NCBI RefSeq assembly: GCF_030851345.1
Contig: NZ_JALPNU010000020.1
Location: forward strand, 1 to 64,000
DNA length: 64,000 nucleotides
Source: Marinifilum sp. D714
Lineage (GTDB): Bacteria; Bacteroidota; Bacteroidia; Bacteroidales; Marinifilaceae
Reading direction: 5' to 3'
The notes beneath the pieces were generated by a model. That model saw nothing but the letters and a program-made list of their open reading frames with translations, ran no database searches and was not told where the DNA came from. Positions 48,257 through 57,729 of this stretch are shown in pieces (the first letter of the stretch is position 1; every line of letters begins with the position of its first letter). Position numbers and translations under genes: made by a program.

Positions 48257-49117
48257 ATGAGACAATTAAAGATAACTAAATCAATTACCAATCGTGAGAG
48301 TGCGTCGTTAGACAAGTACTTGCAAGAGATTGGTAAAGAAGATCTTATTACAGTTGAGGAAGAGGTTGAATTGGCGCAGCGAATCAAAAAAGGCGACCAA
48401 AGAGCTTTGGAAAAGTTAACCAGAGCAAATTTGCGTTTCGTTGTTTCTGTAGCTAAGCAGTACCAAAATCAGGGATTGAGTCTACCAGACTTGATCAATG
48501 AAGGAAACTTGGGATTGATTAAAGCAGCAGAAAAGTTTGATGAAACTCGTGGATTTAAATTCATTTCTTATGCTGTATGGTGGATTCGTCAGTCTATCCT
48601 TCAGGCTTTGGCAGAGCAGTCTCGAATCGTTCGATTACCATTGAACCAGGTTGGTTCGTTGAACAAGATCAACAAAGCATTTTCGAAATTCGAGCAAGAA
48701 CATGAAAGAAAGCCATCTCCTGAAGAATTAGCAGAGTCCTTGGAGTTACCTGCAGATAAAGTTGCAGATACCCTACGTGTTTCAGGTCGTCACATTTCTG
48801 TCGATGCTCCGTTTGTTGACGGAGAAGACAACAGTTTGTTGGATGTATTGGTGAATGATGATTCTCCAATCGCAGACAGAAGTCTCTTGAATGAGTCCTT
48901 AACCAGAGAAATTGATAGAGCTTTAGCTACTCTAACTGAGAGAGAAAGCGATATTATTAAACTTTTCTTCGGTATTGGTATTCAAGAAATGACCTTAGAA
49001 GAAATTGGCGAAAAATTTGGATTGACACGTGAGCGTGTTCGTCAGATTAAAGAAAAAGCGATTCGTCGTTTGCGTCATACTTCACGAAGCAAATTATTGA
49101 AATCATATTTGGGATAA
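48257..49117 (+). CDS. rpoD: Primary RNA polymerase sigma factor (RpoD/SigA type)
   Basis: The 286-aa protein is the short Bacteroidota primary sigma factor, lacking the long region 1.1. Region 1.2 is [10 protein letters not shown], region 2 includes [25 protein letters not shown] and [13 protein letters not shown], region 3 follows, and region 4 ends with [20 protein letters not shown]. It directs transcription from TTTG/TAnnTTTG promoters, which fit those marked in this window. A full consensus promoter drives it, and a strong hairpin ends it. Confidence 0.96.
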   Translation: MRQLKITKSITNRESASLDKYLQEIGKEDLITVEEEVELAQRIKKGDQRALEKLTRANLRFVVSVAKQYQNQGLSLPDLINEGNLGLIKAAEKFDETRGFKFISYAVWWIRQSILQALAEQSRIVRLPLNQVGSLNKINKAFSKFEQEHERKPSPEELAESLELPADKVADTLRVSGRHISVDAPFVDGEDNSLLDVLVNDDSPIADRSLLNESLTREIDRALATLTERESDIIKLFFGIGIQEMTLEEIGEKFGLTRERVRQIKEKAIRRLRHTSRSKLLKSYLG

Positions 49118-49136
49118 CAGTTCCCGCGAGATAACT

Positions 49137-49168
49137 AAAGCAGTTTCGAAAGAAACTGCTTTTTTATT
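49137..49168 (+). terminator. rpoD terminator
   Basis: AAAGCAGTTTC and GAAACTGCTTT form an 11-bp stem with a 4-base loop (GAAA type) and a T6 tail. Confidence 0.93.
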
Positions 49169-49173
49169 TTCCT

Positions 49174-51189
49174 TTATTTTGAGTTTTTCACTTTCAATTG
49201 TTCCTGTAGTTTGTACATCTCATCTCGATATTGAGCAGCTTGTAAGAAATCCATATCTTTTGCAGCTTTTTGCATTAATTTCTTCGTTTTCTCAATACTC
49301 TTTTCCAAACTTTCTTTACTCATGTATTGTACCACAGGATCAGCTGCAATTTCAACACTTTCAGGACCTGCATAAGCATCTGGTTCTGCTTTCTGAGTTT
49401 GTTCGATAATGCTTTTCTTTGATTTTACAATTTGCTGTGGTGTAATGCCATGTTTCTCATTGTAAGCTAATTGTTTCTCGCGACGACGATTGGTAGAATC
49501 AATTGTTTCTTTCATAGATTTGGTAATCTTATCAGCATACATGATGACCTTACCATTCACATTACGAGCAGCTCTACCTGAAGTCTGAATTAGCGATCGG
49601 GTAGAGCGAAGGAAACCTTCTTTGTCAGCATCAAGAATTGCTACCAATGAAACTTCCGGTAAATCCAAACCTTCACGAAGTAAGTTCACACCAATCAAAA
49701 CATCGAACTCTCCATTTCTAAGGTCTTCCATAATTTTAATTCGATCTAATGTGTCAACATCAGAGTGGATGTAACGACAGCGAATGCTTAAATTGGCAAA
49801 GTACTCCGATAATTCTTCTGCCATTCGTTTTGTAAGAGTAGTAACCAATGTACGCTCATCTTTTTCTGTTCTTTCATTGATTTCTGCTATTAAATCGTCA
49901 ATCTGATTTAAGCTTGGGCGAACATCAATTTGAGGATCAAGTAATCCGGTAGGTCGAATTACCTGTTCAACCACAACACCTTCGCATTTTTCCAGTTCGT
50001 AATCAGCAGGAGTTGCACTAACATATATGGTTTGATTGGTTACTTCTTCGAATTCTTCAAATTTTAATGGTCTGTTATCAAGTGCAGCAGGCAAACGGAA
50101 TCCATATTCTACCAAATTGATTTTTCTGGAATGATCGCCACCATACATGGCACGAATTTGAGGAATGGTAACATGACTTTCGTCGATTACCATTAGGAAA
50201 TCATCTGGGAAGTAGTCTATTAAGCAGAAAGGGCGAGTTCCAGCAGGTCTTCCATCAAAATATCTTGAATAATTCTCGATACCAGAACAGTGCCCCAATT
50301 CCCGAATCATTTCCAGGTCGAAACTTACTTTTTCTTCCAATCGTTTTGCTTCCAAATGTTTCCCGATTTCTTTGAGGAAAGCAACATGTGCAACCATATC
50401 ATCTTGTATTTGATGAATGGCCGATTGAACTCGATCTTTACTGGTAACAAATATATTGGCTGGGTAAATGGTAATTCGGTCGTAATCTTCAATTTTTAAT
50501 CCATTGATCGGATCGAAAGAATAGATTTCATCAATTTCATCATCCCAGAAAATAATTCTGTAGGCAAAATCAGCGTAAGCAGGATAGATATCAACAGTGT
50601 CACCTTTTACACGAAAATGTCCCCGTTCAAATTCCACTTCATTTCTGGAATATAGAGCATCAACAAATGCAAACAGAAGCTTATTGCGCGAAATAACCTG
50701 ACCTTTTTCCAAAACCGTAACATTGTTGTGGAAATCTTCCGGGTTACCAATACCGTACAAGCAGGAAACCGATGAAACTACAATTACATCTTTTCTTCCT
50801 GAAAGTAGAGATGAAGTTGCACTAAGCCTTAACTTTTCAATCTCATCATTAATGGAAAGATCTTTCTCTATATATGTGTCGGTTACAGGAAGGTAAGCTT
50901 CTGGTTGATAATAATCGTAGTACGAAACAAAATACTCGACGGCATTATTGGGGAAGAAATTTTTAAACTCACCATAAAGCTGTGCCGCAAGGGTTTTATT
51001 ATGACTTAAAACCAAAGTAGGCCTTTGAACTTCCTGAATTACATTTGCCACGGTAAATGTTTTACCCGAACCTGTAACCCCAAGAAGAGTTTGAAATGGA
51101 GAACCATCGTTCAGTCCATTACTAAGTTCTTCAATCGCCTCAGGCTGATCGCCTGTTGGTTTAAATTTCGATACAATTTTAAAATCCAT
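49174..51189 (-). CDS. uvrB: Excinuclease ABC subunit B
   Basis: DNA-damage verification helicase of nucleotide excision repair; it loads with UvrA and directs UvrC cuts. The 671-aa protein has Walker A GVTGSGKT at 37-44, the beta-hairpin YDYYQPEAYLP, DESHVTIPQ, helicase motifs with DLPEVSLVAILDADKEG, and the C-terminal UVR domain (AAQYRDEMYKLQ). Length fits the family. It is alone on its strand. Confidence 0.97.
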   Translation of the reverse strand: MDFKIVSKFKPTGDQPEAIEELSNGLNDGSPFQTLLGVTGSGKTFTVANVIQEVQRPTLVLSHNKTLAAQLYGEFKNFFPNNAVEYFVSYYDYYQPEAYLPVTDTYIEKDLSINDEIEKLRLSATSSLLSGRKDVIVVSSVSCLYGIGNPEDFHNNVTVLEKGQVISRNKLLFAFVDALYSRNEVEFERGHFRVKGDTVDIYPAYADFAYRIIFWDDEIDEIYSFDPINGLKIEDYDRITIYPANIFVTSKDRVQSAIHQIQDDMVAHVAFLKEIGKHLEAKRLEEKVSFDLEMIRELGHCSGIENYSRYFDGRPAGTRPFCLIDYFPDDFLMVIDESHVTIPQIRAMYGGDHSRKINLVEYGFRLPAALDNRPLKFEEFEEVTNQTIYVSATPADYELEKCEGVVVEQVIRPTGLLDPQIDVRPSLNQIDDLIAEINERTEKDERTLVTTLTKRMAEELSEYFANLSIRCRYIHSDVDTLDRIKIMEDLRNGEFDVLIGVNLLREGLDLPEVSLVAILDADKEGFLRSTRSLIQTSGRAARNVNGKVIMYADKITKSMKETIDSTNRRREKQLAYNEKHGITPQQIVKSKKSIIEQTQKAEPDAYAGPESVEIAADPVVQYMSKESLEKSIEKTKKLMQKAAKDMDFLQAAQYRDEMYKLQEQLKVKNSK

Positions 51190-51434
51190 ACCCCTCTTTT
51201 TTAATCTTATACCATTTATTAGTAATCGAGAGCTATTTATGACTCTCGTTGTATTTTGGTATAATGCCGATTTATAATTTACAAGTCATTGTACGTGAAG
51301 TGTACAAATGGCTTAAATAAATTAATAATCGGTGCTACAAAGCAACGCTAAAATAGAGAAACAATGTGAAACGAGCATGATTTAAATAATTATTAAATAC
51401 AAATTGTTATAATTATTTAAATCTTGGGGCTTCC

Positions 51435-51452
51435 TCCCGATAATTATCGGGA
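51435..51452. repeat. 18-bp perfect palindrome, copy 2
   Basis: TCCCGATAATTATCGGGA, identical to 33951-33968. Flanking GGCTT and AAGCC extend the possible stem with a few unpaired bases. Confidence 0.8.
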
Positions 51453-51503
51453 TGGCAAAGCCATGTAAAATATAAACAGATGAACTTGAAAATGTTTTCG
51501 GTA

Positions 51504-51535
51504 CAAAAAATGCCGACTATTTTAAATAGCCGGCA
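51504..51535 (-). terminator. Terminator of the phosphoesterase gene
   Basis: On the minus strand TGCCGGCTATTT and AAATAGTCGGCA pair (one mismatch) and a T6 run follows, 21 bases after the stop at 51557. Confidence 0.88.
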
Positions 51536-51556
51536 GTACTTTATATTGAGATAAGT

Positions 51557-52570
51557 CTACTGTGAAATTTTAAAGTAAACCGGAAAGTGGTCGCTGTATC
51601 CTCCGTAGTAATTCGGACCGCCATAGGTTCTACTAGGAACAAGTATACCTTTCTTGTTTTTGTAACAAATCCACACTTCTTTAAATATCTTTCCAGCATC
51701 GAAAGAGGTATGAAGTCCGTTTTTCTCATTCAACAATGAGTTTGAAACAATTAAATTATCAAGCATGTTCCAATTGCCTCTATAATTGTAGGTTCCTTCT
51801 CCTTTGGCATCCATATTATAAACAAGGTTGTACAAATATGAAGGATTTGATGAGTTTTGATTGTTACCTGCACTTAATGTTTGGCTAACCGATTTGTTGT
51901 TGGGTTCATCGTTAAAGTCACCCATAATGATGATGTTTGCCAAAGGGTTTTTGGATTGAATATCATTAACAGCATTTTTCAATTGTTCGGCAACAAATAC
52001 TCTGTTCTTTTCCGATTTTTCTAAACCGCCTCGCCTCGAAGGCCAATGATTTACAAAGACATGAACCGTATCTGTTCCAATGATACCCTCTACATATAAA
52101 ATGTCGCGAGTTTTGTAATTTGGTTCCCAAGGAAATTGAATGCCAATTGCTTCATGCTTTAGATATTTAAAATCCTCTTTCTTGTAGATCAGGGCACAAT
52201 CAATACCTCTTTTATCAGGACTTTCGCTATGTGCAATTCCATAATTTCCTTCAATTAAAGTCTCTTGTTTACAAAGATCTTCGATTACTTTTTTGTTTTC
52301 AATTTCGCATAAACCGATAATGCTTGGTAAACCTAATGTGTCAATTGAAGAAAGAACCTGAGCTAATTTTTCCAATTTATCCTGATATCGTTCACCATTG
52401 AACTTTAATTTTCCTTCGGGAGTAAAATCATCATCCCATTTTTCCGGGTGGTTAATCGTGTCGAATAAATTTTCGACATTATAGAATGCAATAGTATATT
52501 CCCTTGTTTGCTTACTACAAGATGCTATTACGAGTGCAACGGAAATTAGTAAAAGTAATTTTTTTAACAT
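51557..52570 (-). CDS. Endonuclease/exonuclease/phosphatase-family lipoprotein
   Basis: The 337-aa protein has a lipobox (LLISVALVIASC, Cys18). The EEP fold is shown by AFYNVENLFD, the metal glutamate in GLCEIENK, VNHWPSRRGG, MGDFNDEP and the terminal YSDHFPVYF. The family cleaves phosphodiesters or phosphomonoesters; as a lipoprotein it should work in the periplasm or at the surface, perhaps on extracellular DNA, RNA or phospholipids. It is 17 bases downstream of the HAD gene on the same strand. Confidence 0.92.
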   Translation of the reverse strand: MLKKLLLLISVALVIASCSKQTREYTIAFYNVENLFDTINHPEKWDDDFTPEGKLKFNGERYQDKLEKLAQVLSSIDTLGLPSIIGLCEIENKKVIEDLCKQETLIEGNYGIAHSESPDKRGIDCALIYKKEDFKYLKHEAIGIQFPWEPNYKTRDILYVEGIIGTDTVHVFVNHWPSRRGGLEKSEKNRVFVAEQLKNAVNDIQSKNPLANIIIMGDFNDEPNNKSVSQTLSAGNNQNSSNPSYLYNLVYNMDAKGEGTYNYRGNWNMLDNLIVSNSLLNEKNGLHTSFDAGKIFKEVWICYKNKKGILVPSRTYGGPNYYGGYSDHFPVYFKISQ

Positions 52571-52587
52571 GATATGTGCTTATTGAT

Positions 52588-53178
52588 TTAGTAATATGGA
52601 GTAACATCAGTAACCATCATACCTGCTTTTTCGGCTGCTTGTATTCCTAATAGTCCATCCTCAAATACCTGGCAAAATTTAGGATCTACTCCCATTAACT
52701 CGGCACATTTCAAAAAGGTTTCTGGCTCTGGCTTATGATTGTTTACATCATCAGCACTAACCAAAATAGGAATGTACTTATCCAAGCCAAGAATCTCCAT
52801 CGTTTCTTGAGCTATATTCCTCTTTCCTCCTGTGCCTACTGCCATTGGAATTTGGTTGTGGTATTTATAAACCAAGTCAGTTACAGGTTTAATTTCAGTT
52901 ATCTTATGCATCTCCTTTGCAAAAAATTCTTCTTTAATAACGGAAAACTCTTGCGGATCAATAGAATGGTTGTATTCCTTATTCAGTTTTTCGATAATTT
53001 TAGAGGATGGCATTCCTGCACAAGCAGATAACCATTCAAATGAGTATGTTACGCCCATTATTTCTGCTGCTTTTTTCCATGCTTCAAAATGTAATGGCAT
53101 GGTGTCAGCAAGTGTTCCATCTAAATCAAAAATTAAGGCTTTTGTATCGGCATGTATATTTATCGATTTCATATTCAT
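52588..53178 (-). CDS. HAD phosphatase, beta-phosphoglucomutase-like
   Basis: The 196-aa protein has the HAD motifs: Asp18/Asp20 in FDLDGTLADTM, a threonine-bearing VGTGGKR loop, a later lysine (NHKPEPETF) and EDGLLGIQAA. The cap LHFEAW and the KPEPETF segment fit the YqaB/beta-PGM-like group that acts on sugar phosphates. It is the first gene of a two-gene operon with the EEP lipoprotein. The substrate is not identifiable. Confidence 0.9.
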   Translation of the reverse strand: MNMKSINIHADTKALIFDLDGTLADTMPLHFEAWKKAAEIMGVTYSFEWLSACAGMPSSKIIEKLNKEYNHSIDPQEFSVIKEEFFAKEMHKITEIKPVTDLVYKYHNQIPMAVGTGGKRNIAQETMEILGLDKYIPILVSADDVNNHKPEPETFLKCAELMGVDPKFCQVFEDGLLGIQAAEKAGMMVTDVTPYY

Positions 53179-53493
53179 TCTCTTAGTAGGTTCAACTTCA
53201 CAATTTATTCGATTTATTATATCTTCTGATTTTAATAATTAACAATATTAATTCAGATCCGATATAAAAGAAAGCGCAAATTATTAATTATTTCTTAATT
53301 AATGCCATGCTTAACTTTATAATTTATAAATGCTTTATTGAATTTCATGCGAATAGTTTAAGATGTGAATTATATTGATTATCTGTTTGTTGAATTCTTT
53401 AATTTTTTTTATTTTTCTATCGATTTGTAAAACATTTTCGAAAGGCATACGTTTGAAGTAATGTCTACATTATTAGAATTAAAAGTGAGGTTT
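53179..53493. other. Intergenic region, with promoter of the small periplasmic gene
   Basis: 315 bases between divergent genes, AT-rich. The only element seen is the promoter at 53424-53455. Confidence 0.55.
53424..53455 (+). promoter_or_regulatory. Promoter that decides the start of the small periplasmic gene
   Basis: TTTG (53424-53427), a 20-base spacer and TACGTTTG (53448-53455) match the consensus. Transcription should begin around 53461, so the ATG at 53461 can hardly be the translation start and ATG 53494 is preferred. Confidence 0.8.
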
Positions 53494-53856
53494 ATGAAGT
53501 TTGTACAGAGAAGTTTGATTCTATTATTTGTTCTATTTAGTGTTTCAGTAAGTGCCAAAAAAATGTCGGAAGCGGAAAAACGAGCTGACGTTATTACCAA
53601 GTGGATGACAAAAAAACTGGAACTAAGTTCCGATCAGGTATTAAAAATTCAGGTTTTAAATTTGGAATGTGAGAAAGAAATAGATCGTCTTACTAATGAA
53701 AAGGCGGGTTTTTCCTGCATGCAAGCTGTTCGCGATAGTTTGCTTCAAAAAGAGGTTTGCTTCAAAGAAATTTTAACAGATACTCAATTGGCCAGTTACA
53801 AAAAGTCGAAGTGTGAGTTAAAAGAGAAACTCAAAAAAATGTTTAAAAGACTCTAA
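53494..53856 (+). CDS. Small periplasmic protein of unknown function
   Basis: From ATG 53494 the product is 120 aa, beginning with the signal peptide MKFVQRSLILLFVLFSVSVS. The mature part is helical and charged, with three cysteines (in NLECEKE, FSCMQ, and KSKCELK plus one at EVCFKE) and a lysine-rich end. It resembles small Spy/CpxP-like or DUF4890-like helical periplasmic proteins (helical, Cys-bearing, repeated LTxxQ-like ILTDTQLASYKKSK), but I cannot assign the family with confidence. It has its own promoter and terminator. Confidence 0.78.
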   Translation: MKFVQRSLILLFVLFSVSVSAKKMSEAEKRADVITKWMTKKLELSSDQVLKIQVLNLECEKEIDRLTNEKAGFSCMQAVRDSLLQKEVCFKEILTDTQLASYKKSKCELKEKLKKMFKRL

Positions 53857-53879
53857 CGTTTAAATAATATATCCTCATT

Positions 53880-53909
53880 CCCAACCGAAATTCGGTTGGG
53901 TTTTTTTAG
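53880..53909 (+). terminator. Terminator of the small periplasmic gene
   Basis: CCCAACCGAA and TTCGGTTGGG form a 10-bp stem with T7. Confidence 0.93.
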
Positions 53910-53964
53910 CTAAAAATTCTTGTAAGAGAAAAAAAGATAAAAAAATCTGAAATATTTTAGTGTT

Positions 53965-53980
53965 TGTAACATCCGTTACA
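53965..53980. promoter_or_regulatory. Dimer operator upstream of hcp
   Basis: TGTAAC-ATCC-GTTACA is a perfect inverted repeat of six-base arms with a 4-base centre, like sites of CRP/FNR-family regulators such as HcpR. Its centre at 53972.5 lies about 42 bases before the transcription start inferred from the -7-like box at 54002-54009, the class II activator position. The regulator gene is not in this window. Confidence 0.7.
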
Positions 53981-54001
53981 CTTTTTCGAAATTCAATGTA
54001 A

Positions 54002-54009
54002 GATATTTG
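54002..54009 (+). promoter_or_regulatory. -7-like box of hcp
   Basis: GATATTTG differs at one base from TAnnTTTG and lacks a good -33 TTTG, as expected if the operator at 53965 supplies an activator. Confidence 0.55.
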
Positions 54010-54114
54010 TAGTGTCAAAAGGAGATAAGGCATGGCGAAAATAAATTCTTTTACTTCTTTTTGATTTTGTAAATTGAATAAACCGAAAATAAATAACACT
54101 AAAAAAATACTATT

Positions 54115-55761
54115 ATGAGCATGTTTTGTTATCAATGTCAGGAAGCAGCTAAAGGGACTGGTTGTACAATTAAAGGAGTTTGTGGTAAGACCGATGAGGT
54201 TGCAAACATTCAGGATCTACTAATGTATGTAATGAAAGGAATTTCATTGTACAGCGTAAAAGCTCGCGAAGCTGGTGTTGAAAATGAGAAAGTAAACAAT
54301 TTCATTATGACTGGATTGTTTATGACGATCACTAACGCAAACTTCGATAAAGTAAAATTCGTTGAAGCAATTCGCGAAGGATTAAAATTAAGAGAAGAAA
54401 TTAAAAAGCAAGCTGAAGAAGCTGGTGTTTCTTTCGGCGATCTTCATCACTCTGCAACTTGGTTTGCTGATTCAGAAAATGATTTTGACGCTAAAGCTCG
54501 TGTAGTTGGTATTTTGGCTACAGAAAACGAGGATGTACGTTCATTGCGTGAGTTGTTAACTTACGGTTTGAAAGGTTTGGCAGCTTACACAGAACACGCT
54601 TACAACTTAGGTTTCGAAAAAGCTGAATTGTACGCTTTCATGCAAGAAGCTTTGGTAGCAACTACTGATGATACTCTTTCTGCTGATGATTTGGTTGCTA
54701 TGGTAATGAAGTGTGGTGCTAATGGTGTAACTGCAATGGCTACTTTGGATGAAGCAAATACATCTGCTTACGGTAATCCAGAAGTAACAGAAGTTAATAT
54801 TGGGGTTAGCAACAAGCCAGGTATCTTGATTTCAGGTCACGATTTGAAAGATATGGAAGAGCTGTTGAAGCAAACTGAAGGAACTGGTGTTGATGTTTAC
54901 ACTCACTCAGAAATGTTGCCAGCAAACTACTATCCTGCATTTAAAAAGTATGAGCACTTTGTAGGTAACTACGGAAATGCATGGTGGAAGCAGAACGAAG
55001 AGTTCGAAACTTTCAACGGACCAATCTTGTTCACTACCAACTGTATTGTTCCTCCTAAAGCGACTTCAACGTATAAGGATAAAGTATACACTACTGGTGC
55101 ATCAGGTTTCCCAGGATTCAAGCACATTGCTGCTGACGAAAATGGAAAGAAAGACTTCTCAGAAATTATTGAATTAGCGAAGACTTGTGCTGCTCCAACT
55201 GAAATTGAAAAAGGTAAAATTGTTGGTGGATTTGCTCACAACCAGGTAATGCAAGTTGCTGATAAAGTTGTTGATGCTGTAAAATCAGGTGCTATCCGTA
55301 AGTTCTTTGTAATGGCGGGTTGCGACGGTAGAATGAAAGATCGTAATTACTATACTGAATTTGCTTCTAAATTACCACAAGATACAGTAATCTTAACTGC
55401 AGGTTGTGCCAAGTATCGTTACAACAAATTGGAGTTAGGTGATATCGGAGGTATTCCACGTGTATTGGATGCTGGTCAGTGTAACGACTCTTACTCATTG
55501 GCAGTAATTGCATTAAAATTGAAAGAAGTATTTGAATTGAACGATATCAACGACCTTCCAATTGCTTACAACATTGCTTGGTATGAACAAAAAGCGGTTA
55601 TCGTATTGCTAGCACTTCTTCACTTGGGAGTTAAGAACATCCATTTAGGACCTACATTGCCAGCATTCCTATCTCCAAACGTAGCAAAAGTATTGGTAGA
55701 AACATTCGGAATTGGCGGAATTGGTGCTGTAGACGAAGACATGAAAATGTTCTTGAACTAG
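54115..55761 (+). CDS. hcp: Hybrid cluster protein Hcp (NO/hydroxylamine reductase)
   Basis: The 548-aa protein has the N-terminal CX2CX8CX5C cysteines Cys5, 8, 17 and 23 ([14 protein letters not shown]) for the [4Fe-4S] cluster of the anaerobe-type class, and hybrid-cluster ligands in [26 protein letters not shown] and DAGQCNDSY. It reduces nitric oxide or hydroxylamine and protects against nitrosative stress. It starts 135 bases after the operator centre. No Hcr reductase gene follows, as is common for this class. Confidence 0.96.
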   Translation: MSMFCYQCQEAAKGTGCTIKGVCGKTDEVANIQDLLMYVMKGISLYSVKAREAGVENEKVNNFIMTGLFMTITNANFDKVKFVEAIREGLKLREEIKKQAEEAGVSFGDLHHSATWFADSENDFDAKARVVGILATENEDVRSLRELLTYGLKGLAAYTEHAYNLGFEKAELYAFMQEALVATTDDTLSADDLVAMVMKCGANGVTAMATLDEANTSAYGNPEVTEVNIGVSNKPGILISGHDLKDMEELLKQTEGTGVDVYTHSEMLPANYYPAFKKYEHFVGNYGNAWWKQNEEFETFNGPILFTTNCIVPPKATSTYKDKVYTTGASGFPGFKHIAADENGKKDFSEIIELAKTCAAPTEIEKGKIVGGFAHNQVMQVADKVVDAVKSGAIRKFFVMAGCDGRMKDRNYYTEFASKLPQDTVILTAGCAKYRYNKLELGDIGGIPRVLDAGQCNDSYSLAVIALKLKEVFELNDINDLPIAYNIAWYEQKAVIVLLALLHLGVKNIHLGPTLPAFLSPNVAKVLVETFGIGGIGAVDEDMKMFLN

Positions 55762-55932
55762 TATAACTGATAAATTTGCGCCCTGAGTGAAGTATGATAA
55801 GAAGGAGTTTGTACAGGGCGCAATTTCACTTACCGATAATGGTTTAGTAAAATTTTTAGGGTTAAAGTAAAAAATGTCTGATTGAATGATTATGGTTCTT
55901 TCGGACTTTTTTTTTGTTATTATCTTCATCGT

Positions 55933-57444
55933 ATGGCTAAAAGCAAAACAATACAGTTTCTAAAAAAATATCACAAGTGGCCATCATTGGTACTTACTCT
56001 GTTTATTATCCTGTTTTCCATTTCGGGGATTATCATGAACCACCGTGCTTTGTTTTCTTCTTGCGATGTAAATCGTAAGTATTTGGGATCGGAATATCAG
56101 TATAATAATTGGAACAAAGCTGCTGTGAAATCAGCAATTCATTTAAGTGATGAGGTATCCTTGATATATGGAAATATTGGGGTTTGGAAAAGTTCTGACA
56201 ATTTAAAATCCTTCTCTGATTTGAATTCCGGATTTCCTGAGGGAATTGATAATAGAAAGATTGAGAAAATCATTCAAACAAAATCAGGAGAACTGTTTGC
56301 AGGAACACTTTTGGGCCTTTATCAACACAGGGATAATGAATGGAATAAACTTGAACTTTCGGTGAAGGAGGAGAGAGTTGTGGATTTTATGGAGATTGGT
56401 GAGGATCTTTATATCTTAACCAGAAGTAACCTGCTAAAGAAAGTTGATGATACCTTCGAAATTGTAAATATTCCAGCCAGTAAGGATTACGATGGTAAAA
56501 CAAGCCTGTTCAAAACCCTTTGGGAAATTCATAGTGGCGAGGCTTTTGGCATATTCGGGAAGTTGTTTGTGGATTTTATTGGATTTATATTTCTATTCTT
56601 AAGCTTTAGTGGTTTGGTTTACTTCTTTTTTCCCGATTGGATCAAAAGAATCAAGAAAAGAGGAGGGGGGGGCAAAAGAAAAATCAGCTTTCTAAAATTC
56701 AACTTAAAGTGGCACAATCACTTTGGGAATTGGCTGATTATCTTTCTCATTTTAACCACCATTACAGGAATGTTTCTTCGCCCGCCATTGTTAATTGCCA
56801 TTGCCAATAGTCGTGTAGATAAGATTCCATTTACTCATCTCGATAATCCCAATCCCTGGTACGATCAATTGCGAAGAGTTCTTTACGATGAAGAGTTGAA
56901 CAGAGTGATGCTGGCAACCAACGAAGGCATTTATTATAGCGATAACCTGTTTGAAACAGCTCCCGAAAGATTCGAGCATCAACCTCCGGTTTCGGTAATG
57001 GGAGTTAATGTACTCGAAAAGGCAGGTGAAGACCAGTATTTGGTTGGTTCGTTTAGTGGTATTTTTTATTGGATGCCCGAAAGAAATTTGATCTTCGATT
57101 ACATTACCAAACGACCACATGTCCCAGTTCGCAGAATGGGACCCCCCATTGCAGCACATCCTATCGCAGGTTATTTAAAAGATAAAGAAGGAAGAGAGAT
57201 TCTTTTCGATTACAATTTGGGAGCAGGAAATATAAGTGACGATACGGGATTTACCAGTATGCCAGCAGAAATTCAGGAGAGCCCCATGTCCTTATGGAAC
57301 CTTTGCTTGGAAGTACATACCGGCCGCATCTACCAATATATTTTTGGAAAAATGTACATCTTGTTTATCCCGATTGCAGGACTTACAATTTTGTGGATTC
57401 TAATTGTTGGATACTTGTTGTATAGAAAACAAAGAAAAGTTTAA
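55933..57444 (+). CDS. PepSY-associated membrane protein
   Basis: I place the start at ATG 55933 (503 aa, MAKSKTIQFLKKYHKW); the longer reading from 55882 adds a weakly structured extension. The protein has at least four long helices: one near the N-terminus with flanking histidines (HKWPSLVLTLFIIL, IIMNH), one after EIHSGEAFGIFGK, one after KWHNHFGNWL and one at the C-terminus after EVHTGRIYQYIFGK. The HTG/HSG-plus-helix pattern fits the PepSY-TM family (PiuB/SypM-like), often linked to iron or flavin reduction. Between helices lie two periplasmic domains with repeated GxYYSDN/LYQHRD segments resembling beta-propeller blades. It follows hcp after 171 bases, but no direct link is shown. Confidence 0.82.
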   Translation: MAKSKTIQFLKKYHKWPSLVLTLFIILFSISGIIMNHRALFSSCDVNRKYLGSEYQYNNWNKAAVKSAIHLSDEVSLIYGNIGVWKSSDNLKSFSDLNSGFPEGIDNRKIEKIIQTKSGELFAGTLLGLYQHRDNEWNKLELSVKEERVVDFMEIGEDLYILTRSNLLKKVDDTFEIVNIPASKDYDGKTSLFKTLWEIHSGEAFGIFGKLFVDFIGFIFLFLSFSGLVYFFFPDWIKRIKKRGGGGKRKISFLKFNLKWHNHFGNWLIIFLILTTITGMFLRPPLLIAIANSRVDKIPFTHLDNPNPWYDQLRRVLYDEELNRVMLATNEGIYYSDNLFETAPERFEHQPPVSVMGVNVLEKAGEDQYLVGSFSGIFYWMPERNLIFDYITKRPHVPVRRMGPPIAAHPIAGYLKDKEGREILFDYNLGAGNISDDTGFTSMPAEIQESPMSLWNLCLEVHTGRIYQYIFGKMYILFIPIAGLTILWILIVGYLLYRKQRKV

Positions 57445-57674
57445 ACTTCAAAAAAGAAATAGAAGTGAAATGTCTTATGCACTAATTATGAAGTGAAAGT
57501 GATCTGCTGATCACGTGCTCAATGCAATTCCATATTCTGCTGATTTATCTATCAATGCATTTTTTATGCACAATATTTAAAGTGTAAAAACTCAATTTCA
57601 TCGCAATAAAAAGGTCTTTGTCGAATTTTTATGAATCATTAGGCAGAAGAAGAATGTTCTCGCTTAACATTATA

Positions 57675-57682
57675 TATATTTG
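57675..57682 (+). promoter_or_regulatory. Candidate -7 box of the ABC operon
   Basis: TATATTTG matches TAnnTTTG, 47 bases before the ATPase ATG at 57730; the -33 region has no TTTG. Confidence 0.45.
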
Positions 57683-57729
57683 TCTTTACTCAAACGATAT
57701 CATAATACAATTACTTAAATTTTAGATGA

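Larger units (their letters stand above)
51190..51556. other. uvrB-phosphoesterase intergenic region
   Basis: 367 bases between two minus-strand genes. It contains the second copy of the 18-bp palindrome and the terminator of the downstream-strand gene at 51504-51535. No promoter matching the consensus was found for uvrB. Confidence 0.5.
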
